A DNA stretch of 64,000 nt from an uncultured Oscillospiraceae bacterium (GCA_902492455.1 CABULH010000002.1:62001-126000); one strand, 5' to 3'; positions 36,302-45,665 are shown, counted from the first letter of the stretch. Notes: generated by a model from the letters alone, not told the origin. Translations and numbers: made by a program.

Positions 36302-37216
36302 ATGAGCAGCCAAGCCGCTGTTAAGAAGATTAACAACAAAATCCGCATGACGCCTGGAGAAAAGGTGGGCGTGACGATTATATACGGGATGCTGATCCTG
36401 TTTTCTCTGGCGTTCCTGATGCCCTTTCTGTACGTTGTATCCACCTCCATCACCAGCGAAAAAGCGCTGGCGGAAAACGGCGTCACTCTGATTCCCTCCA
36501 GCTTCTCCCTGGATGCCTATGTTTACTTGTTTGAGTATTCCAAGGATATCCTGCGGGCTTTCTTCAACACCATCATCATCGCCGGCGCTACTGTGGTGCT
36601 GATGATTGTGGTCACCTCCCTGTTTGCCTATCCTCTTTCCAAAAAGGACTTGCCGGGGCGCACGGCCATTTTGGGATATGTCATGTTCTCCATGATGTTC
36701 GGCGGCGGCCTGATTCCCACCTATATCCTGATGCACGAGTATGGCTTTGCCAACAATTGGCTGTGCATGATCCTTCCCGGCTGCTTTTCCGCCTGGAACA
36801 TGATCCTGGTACGCAACTATTTCAGCTCCATTCCGGTGGAATTGGAGGAGTCTGCCTTTATCGACGGCGCGGGATATTTCACCATCCTTTTCCGTATCAT
36901 CATTCCCCTGGCAAAGCCGATTCTGGCGACCCTGACCCTGTTCACCGTGGTGGGGACCTGGAACAACTGGTATACCGCCCTGCTTTATCTTTCCAATCAG
37001 AAAAAGATGTGGCCCATCATGATGTTCCTCAAAACCGTGCTGGAGTCCACCAATCCATCCACAACCCTGGGAATGCCGGTCTCCGGCGCCTTCCCGCCGA
37101 CGGAATGCCTGAAAATGGCCGCCGTTCTGGTGTGCATATTCCCGATTCTGATTTCGTATCCGTTTTTGCAAAAATATTTTGTTAAGGGCATTATGGTAGG
37201 CTCAATCAAAGGATAA
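36302..37216 (+). CDS. Oligosaccharide ABC transporter permease, LplC/YtcP-type
   Basis: A 304-residue partner of the previous permease, 20 bases downstream. First helix at about 29-50; EAA loop LEESAFIDGAG then IIIPLAKP at about 180-205; C-terminal FVKGIMVGSIKG is the hallmark ending of this subgroup. ATG 36302 follows AAGGAAAGGAG with good spacing; a TTG 6 bases upstream is less likely. No ATPase gene is present nearby. Confidence 0.92.
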   Translation: MSSQAAVKKINNKIRMTPGEKVGVTIIYGMLILFSLAFLMPFLYVVSTSITSEKALAENGVTLIPSSFSLDAYVYLFEYSKDILRAFFNTIIIAGATVVLMIVVTSLFAYPLSKKDLPGRTAILGYVMFSMMFGGGLIPTYILMHEYGFANNWLCMILPGCFSAWNMILVRNYFSSIPVELEESAFIDGAGYFTILFRIIIPLAKPILATLTLFTVVGTWNNWYTALLYLSNQKKMWPIMMFLKTVLESTNPSTTLGMPVSGAFPPTECLKMAAVLVCIFPILISYPFLQKYFVKGIMVGSIKG

Positions 37217-37232
37217 TGAGGGAAACAAACGT

Positions 37233-38747
37233 ATGAATATCACAGCGACTGTCTACAAAGATCGGGTTCTGGCCTGTTTTACCGGCAAAAACATCGGCGG
37301 CACCATGGGATATCCCATGGAGTTTGACCGCCAGAAAAACATCGTCACCGGCTATGACGAATCTCTGGATCTTCCCATGCCCAACGATGATCTGGATCTG
37401 CAGCTGCTCTGGCTGATCGCGCTGGAGGAAAAGGGCTGTCACATCACCACCGAGCGGCTGGCCGAATATTGGCAGCGGTATCTCACCCCCCATTGGGCGG
37501 AGTACGGCATTTCCAAGGTCAATATGCGCAGCGGCATCCTGCCCCCCATGAGCGGCACGGTGAACAATGAGATGTATAAAAATTCCAACGGCGCCTGGAT
37601 CCGGTCGGAAATATGGGCCTGCCTGGCGCCGGCCGCACCCGAGGCGGCGGCGCGCATGGCTCTGCTGGACGCCATGCTGGATCATGGCGACGGCGAGGGA
37701 ACTTGGGCGGAGATCTTCTGTGCGGCCTTAGAGAGCATGGCGTTCGCTGAAAGGGATTTACCCCTGCTGATCCGGCGGGCTCTGGCCTTTTTGCCGGAGG
37801 ACAGCGGCGTATACCGAGCGGTGACCGACGCCTGCGGCTGCTATGATAAAAGGCTGTCTCTGGACGAGGCAAGAGATTTTTTGCTTCGTCACCATCGAGG
37901 GCGGTATGGCCGCTCCGTAAGCCGCGAGGATGCGGAAAAAGGGTTGGGAGACGGACCCATTGGCTATGACGCGCCGCTGAATGTGGCCATTGTTGTCGCG
38001 GGGCTGCTGTATGGCGAGGGGGACTTTGACAAAACCGTCACCTCCACCATTTTCTTCGGTGAGGATACCGACTGCACGGTGGGGACCGCGGCCGCTGTCT
38101 TCGGCTTGCTGTATGGGTTTGACGCCATCAGCGAGAAGTGGAAAGCGCCGGTGGGCAACCGCATCACGGTGGGCACCCTGAATCTGGGAGAACTGGGCAG
38201 CTATGGCGACGTCCTGCCCAAAACCGTGGAGGAGCTGACCGAACGGATCTATCGGCAGCACCGGATCTGCGCCGCATCCTTTGCCTTGCCCTCGGCGGCT
38301 GATGGCTTTGACACCGCAGCGATGCCCGCCGGCACATGGGCTCCCTCCGCCGGCTTCCTGGAGGATGTGCGGCTGACGGTTACTACCCAGTATTTCCGCT
38401 CCGATTTCTATGCGGTTCGTGTGGATTATCTCACCAAGGACTGTGCCATCACCCGGGACGTCCCCCGTAAAATCCGCATTGTATTTGAGAATGAATATAA
38501 AACAGCCGATATTTTTACCTTTCGCTGGATTCTGCCGGAGGGGGTAACGGTTTCGCCGCAGAAGGAAGGGCACTTTTTTGCCATGCTGAAGGGTTTCCCC
38601 AGCGGCGGCAGCAAAAAGGAGCTGGAGTTCACCTTCCTTACCCAATCCGACGACCCGGTTCAGCGGTATCTGCTGGAAATCACCGTGGAGGGGCGGTCCA
38701 GCACCTTGTATGTTCCCGTGCTCTTTTTGCTGGGGTGCGGTTCATAA
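37233..38747 (+). CDS. ADP-ribosylglycohydrolase-family protein
   Basis: A 504-residue soluble protein of the DraG/ADP-ribosylglycohydrolase fold. Metal-binding motifs are visible: PNDDLDLQLLWL (about residues 50-61) replaces the usual DDTQM-like stretch, and FGEDTDCTVGTAAAVFG (about 270-286) matches the C-terminal GxDxDT motif. The last 130 residues form an extra domain without known match. It lies between the permease and binding protein genes of an Lpl-type importer, so it is more likely to cut an N- or O-glycosidic bond of an imported compound than to act on ADP-ribosylated protein; that is inference. Start ATG 37233 follows GAGGGAAAC. Confidence 0.82.
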   Translation: MNITATVYKDRVLACFTGKNIGGTMGYPMEFDRQKNIVTGYDESLDLPMPNDDLDLQLLWLIALEEKGCHITTERLAEYWQRYLTPHWAEYGISKVNMRSGILPPMSGTVNNEMYKNSNGAWIRSEIWACLAPAAPEAAARMALLDAMLDHGDGEGTWAEIFCAALESMAFAERDLPLLIRRALAFLPEDSGVYRAVTDACGCYDKRLSLDEARDFLLRHHRGRYGRSVSREDAEKGLGDGPIGYDAPLNVAIVVAGLLYGEGDFDKTVTSTIFFGEDTDCTVGTAAAVFGLLYGFDAISEKWKAPVGNRITVGTLNLGELGSYGDVLPKTVEELTERIYRQHRICAASFALPSAADGFDTAAMPAGTWAPSAGFLEDVRLTVTTQYFRSDFYAVRVDYLTKDCAITRDVPRKIRIVFENEYKTADIFTFRWILPEGVTVSPQKEGHFFAMLKGFPSGGSKKELEFTFLTQSDDPVQRYLLEITVEGRSSTLYVPVLFLLGCGS

Positions 38748-38771
38748 TGAATTTATAAGGAGGAAGAGATT

Positions 38772-40337
38772 GTGAAAAGAAAACTCGCTTTGTTCCTGGC
38801 CTTTCTGCTGGCGATCTCCACCATGATCGGCAGCTTGTCCGGGTGTTCGGACGGCGGCGAAACCCAATCTGGAGACGGCGAATATGTGGATCTAAATATT
38901 CTTTTTGTGGGCTTCACCATTGAGGATGATTACAAATATCATCAGCAGGTGCAGGACGCCATCAATGAAAAACTGTATAAGGATCTGGGCTTCAAGGTGC
39001 GGATTCATCCCACATCTTACATCGATCAATACGAGACGATGATCGCGCTGGACATGGCCCAGAAGATGAGCTACGATTTTATCCGTACTTCCAATGGTAC
39101 GGCGGCGCCTTATGCCGAAAAGGATACCTTCCTGGATATCAAGCCGATGATTGACAAGTATGCGCCGGAGCTGTGGGATCTGATCCCTGACAGCGCCTGG
39201 GCGGAAAACACCATCAACGGCAAGGTTTACGGCGTGCCTACCTGCTCTTTCCCCATCTCCTACGGTTTCTGGTTCCGGGGCGACTGGCTGAAGAAGCTGG
39301 GCAAGGAGAAGCCCACCTCTTTGGCGGAATTGGAATCCCTCTGTCAGGCGATTCTGGATGACAAAACCATCAATCCCAACGGCAAGGTGGTTCCCCTGGC
39401 CGGCCATCGGGATATCCTGGAGCAGATTCTGCTGGGAATGTTCACCGAGCATCCCGGTGATTATCTGGAAAACGGCAAAGTCATGCCCAAGTATTTTGAT
39501 CCGGGTTACCGGCAGTTTGTGGAGAAGCTGGCGGAGTGGTACAAGAAGGGCTACATCGACGACATGGTGCTCAACGGCGATGAGAACACCATCAACAATC
39601 TGATCTCCCAGGGGATCGTCGGCATTCACGCGGGCAACTGCTATCAGCTGGAGTATTCGGTGCTGAACTCCTATAATACCCAGCTGAATCTCGACATGCA
39701 GTGGAGCATCCCCTTCGCCAAGGATACCAAGACCTATTATTCCAGCGGTTTCGGTACCGATATCATCGCTTTCCCGGCCACCGGCAAGAACTCGGAGAAA
39801 GCCTTCCAATACTTCAACTGGTACTTCAACAATGAGGAAAATTCCGACCTGGTGCTGTACGGTATCGAAGATCTGACCTATACCAGAAAGCAGGATCCGG
39901 CCACCGGCAAGGATATCCTCGCCGTCCCCGAATCGGAGGTCACCGGTACCATTAAGACCATGAACGACCTGATGGGCTTCTTCGGCGTGAATACCTACAC
40001 CACCCTGCAGCTGAAAAACACCTATGCCACCCGTCCGGCGGAAGCCAGCCGCGCCTATGATTCCTGCAACACCCAAGAGGTGCTCAACAACACCTATATG
40101 GATGTCACCAAATACTTCCAGGTCACCCTGCCCACCGATATCGGCACAAAGGCCAACGATATCAAAACCTATATGGTCGCCGCGATTTCGGATATCATCG
40201 TGGGGAAAACGGCTTCCACCGACGCCGTTTGGGCATCCATGCGCGCTGAGTGGGAGAAGCTGGGAGGTCAGAAGGTGTACGATCATTACACCAGTCTGTA
40301 TGAGCAAAACAAAAGCACCCTGTCCTTCCTCCAATAA
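38772..40337 (+). CDS. Extracellular solute-binding lipoprotein, LplA-type
   Basis: A 521-residue lipoprotein (leader ending GSLSGCSDGG) of the large family 1 binding proteins used by LplBC-type importers. It belongs with the permeases at 35301 and 36302. The typical core is seen, e.g. YGVPTCSFPISYGFWFRGDWLKKLG and a long C-terminal lobe with NNEENSDLVLYGIED. It starts with GTG 38772 after AAGGAGG. It is the last gene of this unit, with a long hairpin directly over and after its stop. The ligand is unknown; the divergent propeller and glycosidase genes suggest a complex glycan. Confidence 0.93.
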   Translation: MKRKLALFLAFLLAISTMIGSLSGCSDGGETQSGDGEYVDLNILFVGFTIEDDYKYHQQVQDAINEKLYKDLGFKVRIHPTSYIDQYETMIALDMAQKMSYDFIRTSNGTAAPYAEKDTFLDIKPMIDKYAPELWDLIPDSAWAENTINGKVYGVPTCSFPISYGFWFRGDWLKKLGKEKPTSLAELESLCQAILDDKTINPNGKVVPLAGHRDILEQILLGMFTEHPGDYLENGKVMPKYFDPGYRQFVEKLAEWYKKGYIDDMVLNGDENTINNLISQGIVGIHAGNCYQLEYSVLNSYNTQLNLDMQWSIPFAKDTKTYYSSGFGTDIIAFPATGKNSEKAFQYFNWYFNNEENSDLVLYGIEDLTYTRKQDPATGKDILAVPESEVTGTIKTMNDLMGFFGVNTYTTLQLKNTYATRPAEASRAYDSCNTQEVLNNTYMDVTKYFQVTLPTDIGTKANDIKTYMVAAISDIIVGKTASTDAVWASMRAEWEKLGGQKVYDHYTSLYEQNKSTLSFLQ

Positions 40338-40398
40338 TTTCAAGCAGAAAAAGCGGGACCCTGCCGTGCGGCAGGGTCAGATCTTTTCTGCTTGAAAT
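40337..40398. terminator. Long two-part hairpin terminator
   Basis: Outer arms of 15 bases (ATTTCAAGCAGAAAA and complement) and an inner arm pair (ACCCTGCCG / CGGCAGGGT) give one long stem. It starts at the last base of the binding protein stop codon, and lies between convergent genes. Confidence 0.8.
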
Positions 40399-40437
40399 CG
40401 GTTAAGGGAAGATTTCCATATCCTCGGTATTCAGGGA

Positions 40438-41850
40438 TTATGACTGCAGCAGTTCCGCCAGCATCTTTTCCGCGGCGACGGCATCGGCTTTGCCGCGGGT
40501 GGCCTTCATCACAGCTCCCAGAATGGCCTTCAGCGCCTTTTCCTTGCCAGCCTTGTAATCCGCGGCAGCGCCAGGGTTATCGGCCACCGCCTGCCGGCAG
40601 AGCTCCAGCAGCGCGGAATCGTCCACACCCTTCATGTCCTCCTCGGATACCAGCGCGGACACCGGTTTGCCGGTATCCATCATTTTTTCCAGGGTGGATT
40701 TGGCCAAATTCATTTTCAGCTTGCCCTCGTCGATCAGAGCTACCAGCTCCCGCAGATTGGCGGCGGGAACGGGGATGTCGGCATTTTCCTTTTCCGCGTC
40801 GGTAGACAGGCGGCGGAAGATTTGGCCGATGATGAAGTTGGAGACGGTTTTGGGCGTCACACCTTGGGAAGCTTCCTCAAAATATTCCGCCACCCGGCGG
40901 TATTTCACCAACAATTGGGCATCCACGGCAGGGATTCCCCACTCCTCGGTGTACCGCTTCAGCCGGGCGTCGGGCAGTTCGGGGAGAGAGGCCCGCAGGG
41001 TTTCGATTTCCTCTTCCGTAGTGGCGATGGTGACCAGGTCCGGCTCCCGGAAATACCGATAGTCGTGAGCATCCTCCTTGCCCCGCATGCTTTCGGTGAC
41101 ATCGTCCGCGTCGTTGTAGCGGCGGGTTTCCTGCACCACGGCTTCGCCGCTTTCAATCAGGTCGATCTGCCGGTCCATCTCGTAAGCTACCGCCTTCTCG
41201 ATGAAGGTGAAGGAGTTCATATTTTTGATCTCTGTCCGGGTGCCCAGCTTTTCCTCACCCTGTTTGCGCACCGAAATGTTGACGTCGCAGCGCAGGGAGC
41301 CTTCCTGCATTTTGCAGTCGGATACGCCGATGTACTTCATCATCAGCTGAAGCCGTTCCAGATATTCCCGGATTTCATCCACGCTGCGGATATCCGGTTC
41401 GGTGACGATTTCAATCAGCGGCACCCCGCCCCGGTTGTAGTCCACATAGGTGTCTCCCCGGGTATGGACCAGCTTGCCGGCGTCCTCCTCAATGTGGATG
41501 CGGGTGATGCGGATTCGTTTGCCGCTGGACAGCTCAATATAGCCGTGTTCGCACAGCGGCTTGTCATACTGGGAAATCTGATAGGCTTTGGACAGGTCGG
41601 GATAAACGTAGTTTTTCCGGTCCATTTTGGAGATGGTGTTGATGGTGCAATGGGTCACCAGGCCCGCCTTGATGGCGTAACGCACCACCTCATGATTCAG
41701 CTTGGGCAGCGTGCCCGGCAGGCCGATGCAGATGGGGCAGCAATTGGTGTTGGGCTCTCCGCCGAATTTGGTGGTGCAGCCGCAGAAGATTTTGGTTTTG
41801 GTGGAAAGCTCCACATGAGTTTCCAGTCCGGCTACCAGCTCGTAACTCAC
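40438..41850 (-). CDS. gatB: Asp-tRNA(Asn)/Glu-tRNA(Gln) amidotransferase subunit B
   Basis: A 470-residue subunit that activates the tRNA-bound Asp or Glu for amidation in GatCAB. The N-terminal signature GLETHVELSTKTKIFCGC and the zinc cysteines (CGC and NTNCCPICIGLPG) are clear, as is the cradle motif KMDRKNYVYPDLSKAYQISQYD. The C-terminal YqeY-like helical domain ends with a GKADAVAAEKMLAELL stretch that fits tRNA binding. Its start overlaps the gatA stop by four bases (ATGA). It is the last gene of the aspS-gatC-gatA-gatB operon. Confidence 0.98.
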   Translation of the reverse strand: MSYELVAGLETHVELSTKTKIFCGCTTKFGGEPNTNCCPICIGLPGTLPKLNHEVVRYAIKAGLVTHCTINTISKMDRKNYVYPDLSKAYQISQYDKPLCEHGYIELSSGKRIRITRIHIEEDAGKLVHTRGDTYVDYNRGGVPLIEIVTEPDIRSVDEIREYLERLQLMMKYIGVSDCKMQEGSLRCDVNISVRKQGEEKLGTRTEIKNMNSFTFIEKAVAYEMDRQIDLIESGEAVVQETRRYNDADDVTESMRGKEDAHDYRYFREPDLVTIATTEEEIETLRASLPELPDARLKRYTEEWGIPAVDAQLLVKYRRVAEYFEEASQGVTPKTVSNFIIGQIFRRLSTDAEKENADIPVPAANLRELVALIDEGKLKMNLAKSTLEKMMDTGKPVSALVSEEDMKGVDDSALLELCRQAVADNPGAAADYKAGKEKALKAILGAVMKATRGKADAVAAEKMLAELLQS

Positions 41851-43313
41851 AGAGACACCCCCAGTCCGGTGGGACGATAAAGCGTTTCGCCCGCCTGCTG
41901 TTCATATTGATAGGCGGCGTTCAGGATAGCCGCCTCCCCGAAGCGGGGCCCGATAAGCTGCATACCGATGGGCAGTCCGGCGGCGTCATAGCCGCAGGGC
42001 AGAGATACCGCCGGCAGCCCGGCGATATTCACCGGCACGGTGCAGATATCCGTCTGATAGGTTTCCACCGGATCCTGAGAGGTAAAGCCCTTTTCAAAAG
42101 CGGTCATGGGTACGGTGGGAGCCAGAATCACGTCGCAGCTTTGGAAAGCCTCGTTGAAAGCGGAAACGATGGCGCCCCGCAGATTCTGTGCTTTCTTATA
42201 ATAAGCGTCGTAGTAGCCGGCGGAGAGGACGTAGGTACCCAGCAGAATCCGCCGCTGAACCTCCTTGCCGAAGCCCTCGCTGCGGGTTTTGCAGATCATG
42301 TCGTTGATATCCTCATAATGGGCGGTTTTATAGCCGTAGCGGATGCCGTCGTACCGGCCCAGGTTGGAGGAAGCCTCCGCACAGGCCAGGATGTAATACA
42401 CCGGCAGAGCGTATTGCAGGGAAGGCAGCCGGAACTCCACGATTTCCGCGCCCAGTGCCCGGTAAGCCGCCACAGCCTCCTCTACAGCGGCGCGGACATC
42501 CTCCCGCAGCCCTTCGAAATATTCCTTGGCTACGCCGATTTTCAACCCCTTCAGCTCCCGGCCAAGGGATTCCGCTGTGGCAGGCCCCTTCCGGCCCTGA
42601 GAGGTGGAATCCTGCTCATCGTACTGAGAGATGGCATCGTACACCAGGGCGGCGTCCTCCACCGAAGCGGTGATGGGGCCGATCTGATCAAAGCTGGAGG
42701 CGTAAGCAATGAGACCGTAGCGGGAAACCGCGCCGTAGGTGGGTTTGAGTCCCACTAGTCCGCAAAAGCTGGCCGGCTGACGGATGGAGCCGCCGGTATC
42801 CGAGCCTAAGCCGTAAACGGCCAGGTTGCCGCCCACGGCGGAGGCCACGCCGCCGGAGCTGCCGCCGGCCACGTGATCCTGGTTATAGGGGTTGCTGGCG
42901 CCGCCGAAGCAGGAGGTTTCACAGGAGGAGCCCATCGCGAACTCGTCCATGTTGGTTTTGCCCAGCAGCACCGCGTGCTGATTCTGGAGCAAGCGCCAGA
43001 CGGTGGCATCGTAAATCGGCCGATAGCCCTTGAGAATATGGGAGCAGCAGGTGGTTTCGATGCCGGTGGTGGAAATGTTGTCCTTCAGGGTCATGGGGAC
43101 CCCTTCCAGCGGCGCGGGGGGTTCCCCTTTGGCACGGCGTTTGTCCACCTCTTCAGCGGCGGCCAGAGCCGCGTCCGCCGTCACATTCACATAGGCGTTC
43201 AGCCGTCCGTTATCCCGGCCGATGGCGTCGAGATAGCGCCGGGTCAGCTCCCCGCAGGAAACCTCCCCGGAATCCAGCAGCCGCCGGACGGCGGCGATTT
43301 TTCCGGTAGTCAT
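41847..43313 (-). CDS. gatA: Asp-tRNA(Asn)/Glu-tRNA(Gln) amidotransferase subunit A
   Basis: A 488-residue amidase-signature enzyme that frees ammonia from glutamine for GatB. The Ser-cisSer-Lys triad is seen: Lys in PMTLKDNIS (about 77), Ser in GGSSGGVASAVGG (about 150) and Ser in DTGGSIRQPASFCGLVGLKPTYG (about 174-178). The start at 43313 is supported by GGAAAGG on the minus strand and by family length; the longer frame upstream reads through the gatC-gatA gap. Coupled to gatB by an overlapping stop and start. Confidence 0.97.
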   Translation of the reverse strand: MTTGKIAAVRRLLDSGEVSCGELTRRYLDAIGRDNGRLNAYVNVTADAALAAAEEVDKRRAKGEPPAPLEGVPMTLKDNISTTGIETTCCSHILKGYRPIYDATVWRLLQNQHAVLLGKTNMDEFAMGSSCETSCFGGASNPYNQDHVAGGSSGGVASAVGGNLAVYGLGSDTGGSIRQPASFCGLVGLKPTYGAVSRYGLIAYASSFDQIGPITASVEDAALVYDAISQYDEQDSTSQGRKGPATAESLGRELKGLKIGVAKEYFEGLREDVRAAVEEAVAAYRALGAEIVEFRLPSLQYALPVYYILACAEASSNLGRYDGIRYGYKTAHYEDINDMICKTRSEGFGKEVQRRILLGTYVLSAGYYDAYYKKAQNLRGAIVSAFNEAFQSCDVILAPTVPMTAFEKGFTSQDPVETYQTDICTVPVNIAGLPAVSLPCGYDAAGLPIGMQLIGPRFGEAAILNAAYQYEQQAGETLYRPTGLGVSL

Positions 43314-43392
43314 ACGATCAAGCCTTTCCATAGATGGAATGGGAGGGGATTTTCCGCCAAACCCTCCGTAACAGTTCCCGGCCGACAGCGGA

Positions 43393-43680
43393 TCAGCGGC
43401 GTTTCTGCACGTAGAAGAAGCCGTCCTCACCGCCGTCCACGTTGCGCAGAATGGCTTCCCGGGGATAGGAGGGGATCACCTGATCCTCCCGGAAAGCATT
43501 GGCCAGACCGCTGACGCTGTCGAAGTCTTCTCCCTGCGCGCCGGCGGCGTTGATGGTGTCGGCAAAGGAGAGGATCTGGTCCATATCCGCCGTAAGGCTG
43601 TCCAGTGCCTCTTCGGGAACGGACAGCTTGGCGAGTGTAGCGATTTTCAGGATTTCCTCGCGGTCGATCATGACAGTCAC
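43393..43680 (-). CDS. gatC: Asp-tRNA(Asn)/Glu-tRNA(Gln) amidotransferase subunit C
   Basis: A 95-residue linker subunit of GatCAB. The N terminus IDREEILKIATLAKLSVPEEAL and the central DMDQILSFADTINAA fit the family; it wraps around GatA and GatB and has no catalysis. It lies between aspS (24 bases before it) and gatA (about 80 bases after it) on the minus strand. Slightly shorter spacing and a YVQKRR tail are unremarkable. Confidence 0.95.
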   Translation of the reverse strand: MTVMIDREEILKIATLAKLSVPEEALDSLTADMDQILSFADTINAAGAQGEDFDSVSGLANAFREDQVIPSYPREAILRNVDGGEDGFFYVQKRR

Positions 43681-43703
43681 CCTTTCGTCAGGCCCGGGAC
43701 GGG

Positions 43704-45449
43704 TCAGCGAATTTTAATGTGTACTTCCCGCAGCTGCTGCTCGGTCACCTCATTTGGAGAACCCAGCATCAGATCCTGGGCGGTGCTGTTCATTGGGAAG
43801 GCGATGACTTCCCGGATGTTCTCTTCACCAGTGAGCAGCATCAGCATCCGATCCACGCCGGGAGCCATTCCCGCGTGAGGCGGCGCGCCGAACTTGAAAG
43901 CGTTATACAAAGAGGAGAACTTGTTAATCAGATCATCCTCCGTATACCCCGCGATGGCAAAAGCCTTGATCATAATATCCAGATCGTGGTTGCGCACCGC
44001 GCCGGAGGAGAGTTCCACCCCGTTGCAGACGATGTCGTACTGATAGGCGAGGATATCCAGCGGGTCCTTTTCGTTCAACGCCTGCAGGCCGCCCTGAGGC
44101 ATGGAGAAGGGGTTATGGGTAAAGGCCACCTTGCCGGTTTCCTCGTCCAGCTCGTACATGGGGAAATCCACCACAAAACAGAATTCAAACCGGTCCTCGT
44201 CGATGAGATGCAGGCGGTTCGCCACCTCGGTGCGGATCTGGCCCGCCAGCTTGGGCGCCAGCTCCTTGCTGTCGGCGATAAAGTAGAGGACGCAGCCGGG
44301 GACCAGGTCTGCCCGGCGGATCAGCTCCTGCCGGTCCTCCGGGGAGAGGAACTTATCGATGGGACCGCTGAAGGAGAGATCCTCATTGACCTTGACGTAG
44401 CCCAGGCCCTTCATGCCGATTTCGGTGGCGAATTTCAGCATGTTCTCAAAAAAGCTCTTGGGCTGGGAAGCGCAGCCGGGAACATTCAGCGCCCGGACCG
44501 TCTTGCTCCGGAAGGGGGCGAAATCCGTCTGTGCAAAAAGATCGCTGATATCGATGATTTCCAGCGGATTGCGCAGGTCGGGCTTGTCGGTGCCGTATTT
44601 CAGCATACATTCCGCATAAGGAATCCGCTTAAAGGGCGCGGGAGAGACCGGTTTATCGGTGAAGGCGGCGAAGGTGTCGGTCAATACCTCTTCCGCCACG
44701 GCGAAGACATCCTCCTGGGTGGCGAAGGCCATCTCAAAGTCCAGCTGATAGAACTCACCGGGGGAGCGGTCCGCCCGGGCGTCCTCGTCCCGGAAGCAGG
44801 GAGCCACCTGAAAATACCGGTCAAAGCCGGACACCATCAGCAGCTGCTTGAAAATCTGCGGCGCCTGGGGCAGAGCGTAAAATTTGCCGTGATGCTTGCG
44901 GCTGGGGATCAGATAATCCCGGGCGCCTTCGGGGGAGGAGCAGGAGAGGATAGGGGTCTGGATTTCCAGGAAGCCCATTTCGGTCATCTTCTGCCGCAGG
45001 TGGGAAATCACCCGGCTGCGCAGCACGATATTGTCGTGAACCTTGGGGTTGCGCAGGTCCAGATAGCGGTATTTCAGCCGCACCTCCTCCTTGGTTTCGG
45101 TGGAGGTGGTGATGTCAAAGGGCAGAGCGGCGGGGGCTTTGCCCAGCACCGTCAGGGCTTCCACCTTGATTTCCACGGTGCCGGTGGCGATTTTGGGATT
45201 ATAGGTATCCTCGCTGCGGGCCACCACATTGCCGCTGACGGTGACGCTGCACTCCCGATTGACCGGCTCCAGCAGGGCGTCGTCGTACACCACCGCCTGC
45301 ACCACCCCGTAATGGTCACGGATATCCAGAAATTTGACGCCGCCATGGTCGCGGATATTTTCCACCCAGCCGGCAACCCGCACATTCTGCCCGATAGCCT
45401 CCTCGGTGACGGCGGTACTGATATGGGTGCGGTATTCATTGGTGCGCAT
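43704..45449 (-). CDS. aspS: Aspartyl-tRNA synthetase, probably non-discriminating
   Basis: A 581-residue class II synthetase of bacterial type: OB-fold anticodon domain (about 1-110), catalytic core with motif 2 CFRDEDARADRSPGEFYQLDFE (in pieces, about 215-240), a GAD insert domain (about 290-410) and motif 3 GAPPHAGMAPGVDRMLMLL near the C terminus. The operon with gatCAB suggests that it also charges tRNA-Asn with Asp, which GatCAB then amidates. His35 in the RDHGG stretch of the OB fold is where some known non-discriminating enzymes carry His rather than Leu; this point is from memory. Start 45449 follows GGAAAGGG; the long upstream frame is not coding. Confidence 0.96.
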   Translation of the reverse strand: MRTNEYRTHISTAVTEEAIGQNVRVAGWVENIRDHGGVKFLDIRDHYGVVQAVVYDDALLEPVNRECSVTVSGNVVARSEDTYNPKIATGTVEIKVEALTVLGKAPAALPFDITTSTETKEEVRLKYRYLDLRNPKVHDNIVLRSRVISHLRQKMTEMGFLEIQTPILSCSSPEGARDYLIPSRKHHGKFYALPQAPQIFKQLLMVSGFDRYFQVAPCFRDEDARADRSPGEFYQLDFEMAFATQEDVFAVAEEVLTDTFAAFTDKPVSPAPFKRIPYAECMLKYGTDKPDLRNPLEIIDISDLFAQTDFAPFRSKTVRALNVPGCASQPKSFFENMLKFATEIGMKGLGYVKVNEDLSFSGPIDKFLSPEDRQELIRRADLVPGCVLYFIADSKELAPKLAGQIRTEVANRLHLIDEDRFEFCFVVDFPMYELDEETGKVAFTHNPFSMPQGGLQALNEKDPLDILAYQYDIVCNGVELSSGAVRNHDLDIMIKAFAIAGYTEDDLINKFSSLYNAFKFGAPPHAGMAPGVDRMLMLLTGEENIREVIAFPMNSTAQDLMLGSPNEVTEQQLREVHIKIR

Positions 45450-45478
45450 AGTCAAACAACCCTTTCCTTGGAAGCTCC

Positions 45479-45502
45479 CCGCGCCTCCCACGAGGAGGCG
45501 GG
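45479..45502 (-). promoter_or_regulatory. Hairpin in the aspS leader
   Basis: CGCCTCC (45482-45488), 5-base loop, GGAGGCG (45494-45500), with a few further pairs beyond one bulge. It lies in the roughly 90-nt aspS leader, 30 bases before the start. It may only shield the leader; no T-run follows. Confidence 0.45.
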
Positions 45503-45543
45503 CCGTTTTTGGCAGCGGAATTTCCATATTCATACAAAAATAA

Positions 45544-45572
45544 AGTATACCATAAGAGTCTGGGCTTTTCAA
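45544..45572 (-). promoter_or_regulatory. Promoter of the aspS-gatCAB operon
   Basis: On the minus strand: -35 TTGAAA (45567-45572), 17-base spacer, -10 TATACT (45544-45549). About 95 bases upstream of the aspS start. Confidence 0.85.
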
Positions 45573-45636
45573 CAGCGGATATTCCCAGCCATCCCGGTTA
45601 GTTTGGCAGAAATTTTGCCGTATAATCCCATAGGGA

Positions 45637-45665
45637 TTGACAAATGCGCCGGAAAATAAGAAAAT
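45637..45665 (+). promoter_or_regulatory. Possible promoter of the LamG-like gene
   Basis: Perfect -35 TTGACA (45637-45642), 17-base spacer and a weak -10 GAAAAT. A TATAAT at 45621-45626 with a poor -35 is an alternative. Either would drive the gene at 45735. Confidence 0.4.

Noticed and set aside
43719..45659. 646-codon plus-strand frame across aspS
   Set aside because: Antisense to a certain housekeeping gene; no start signal and no recognisable protein.
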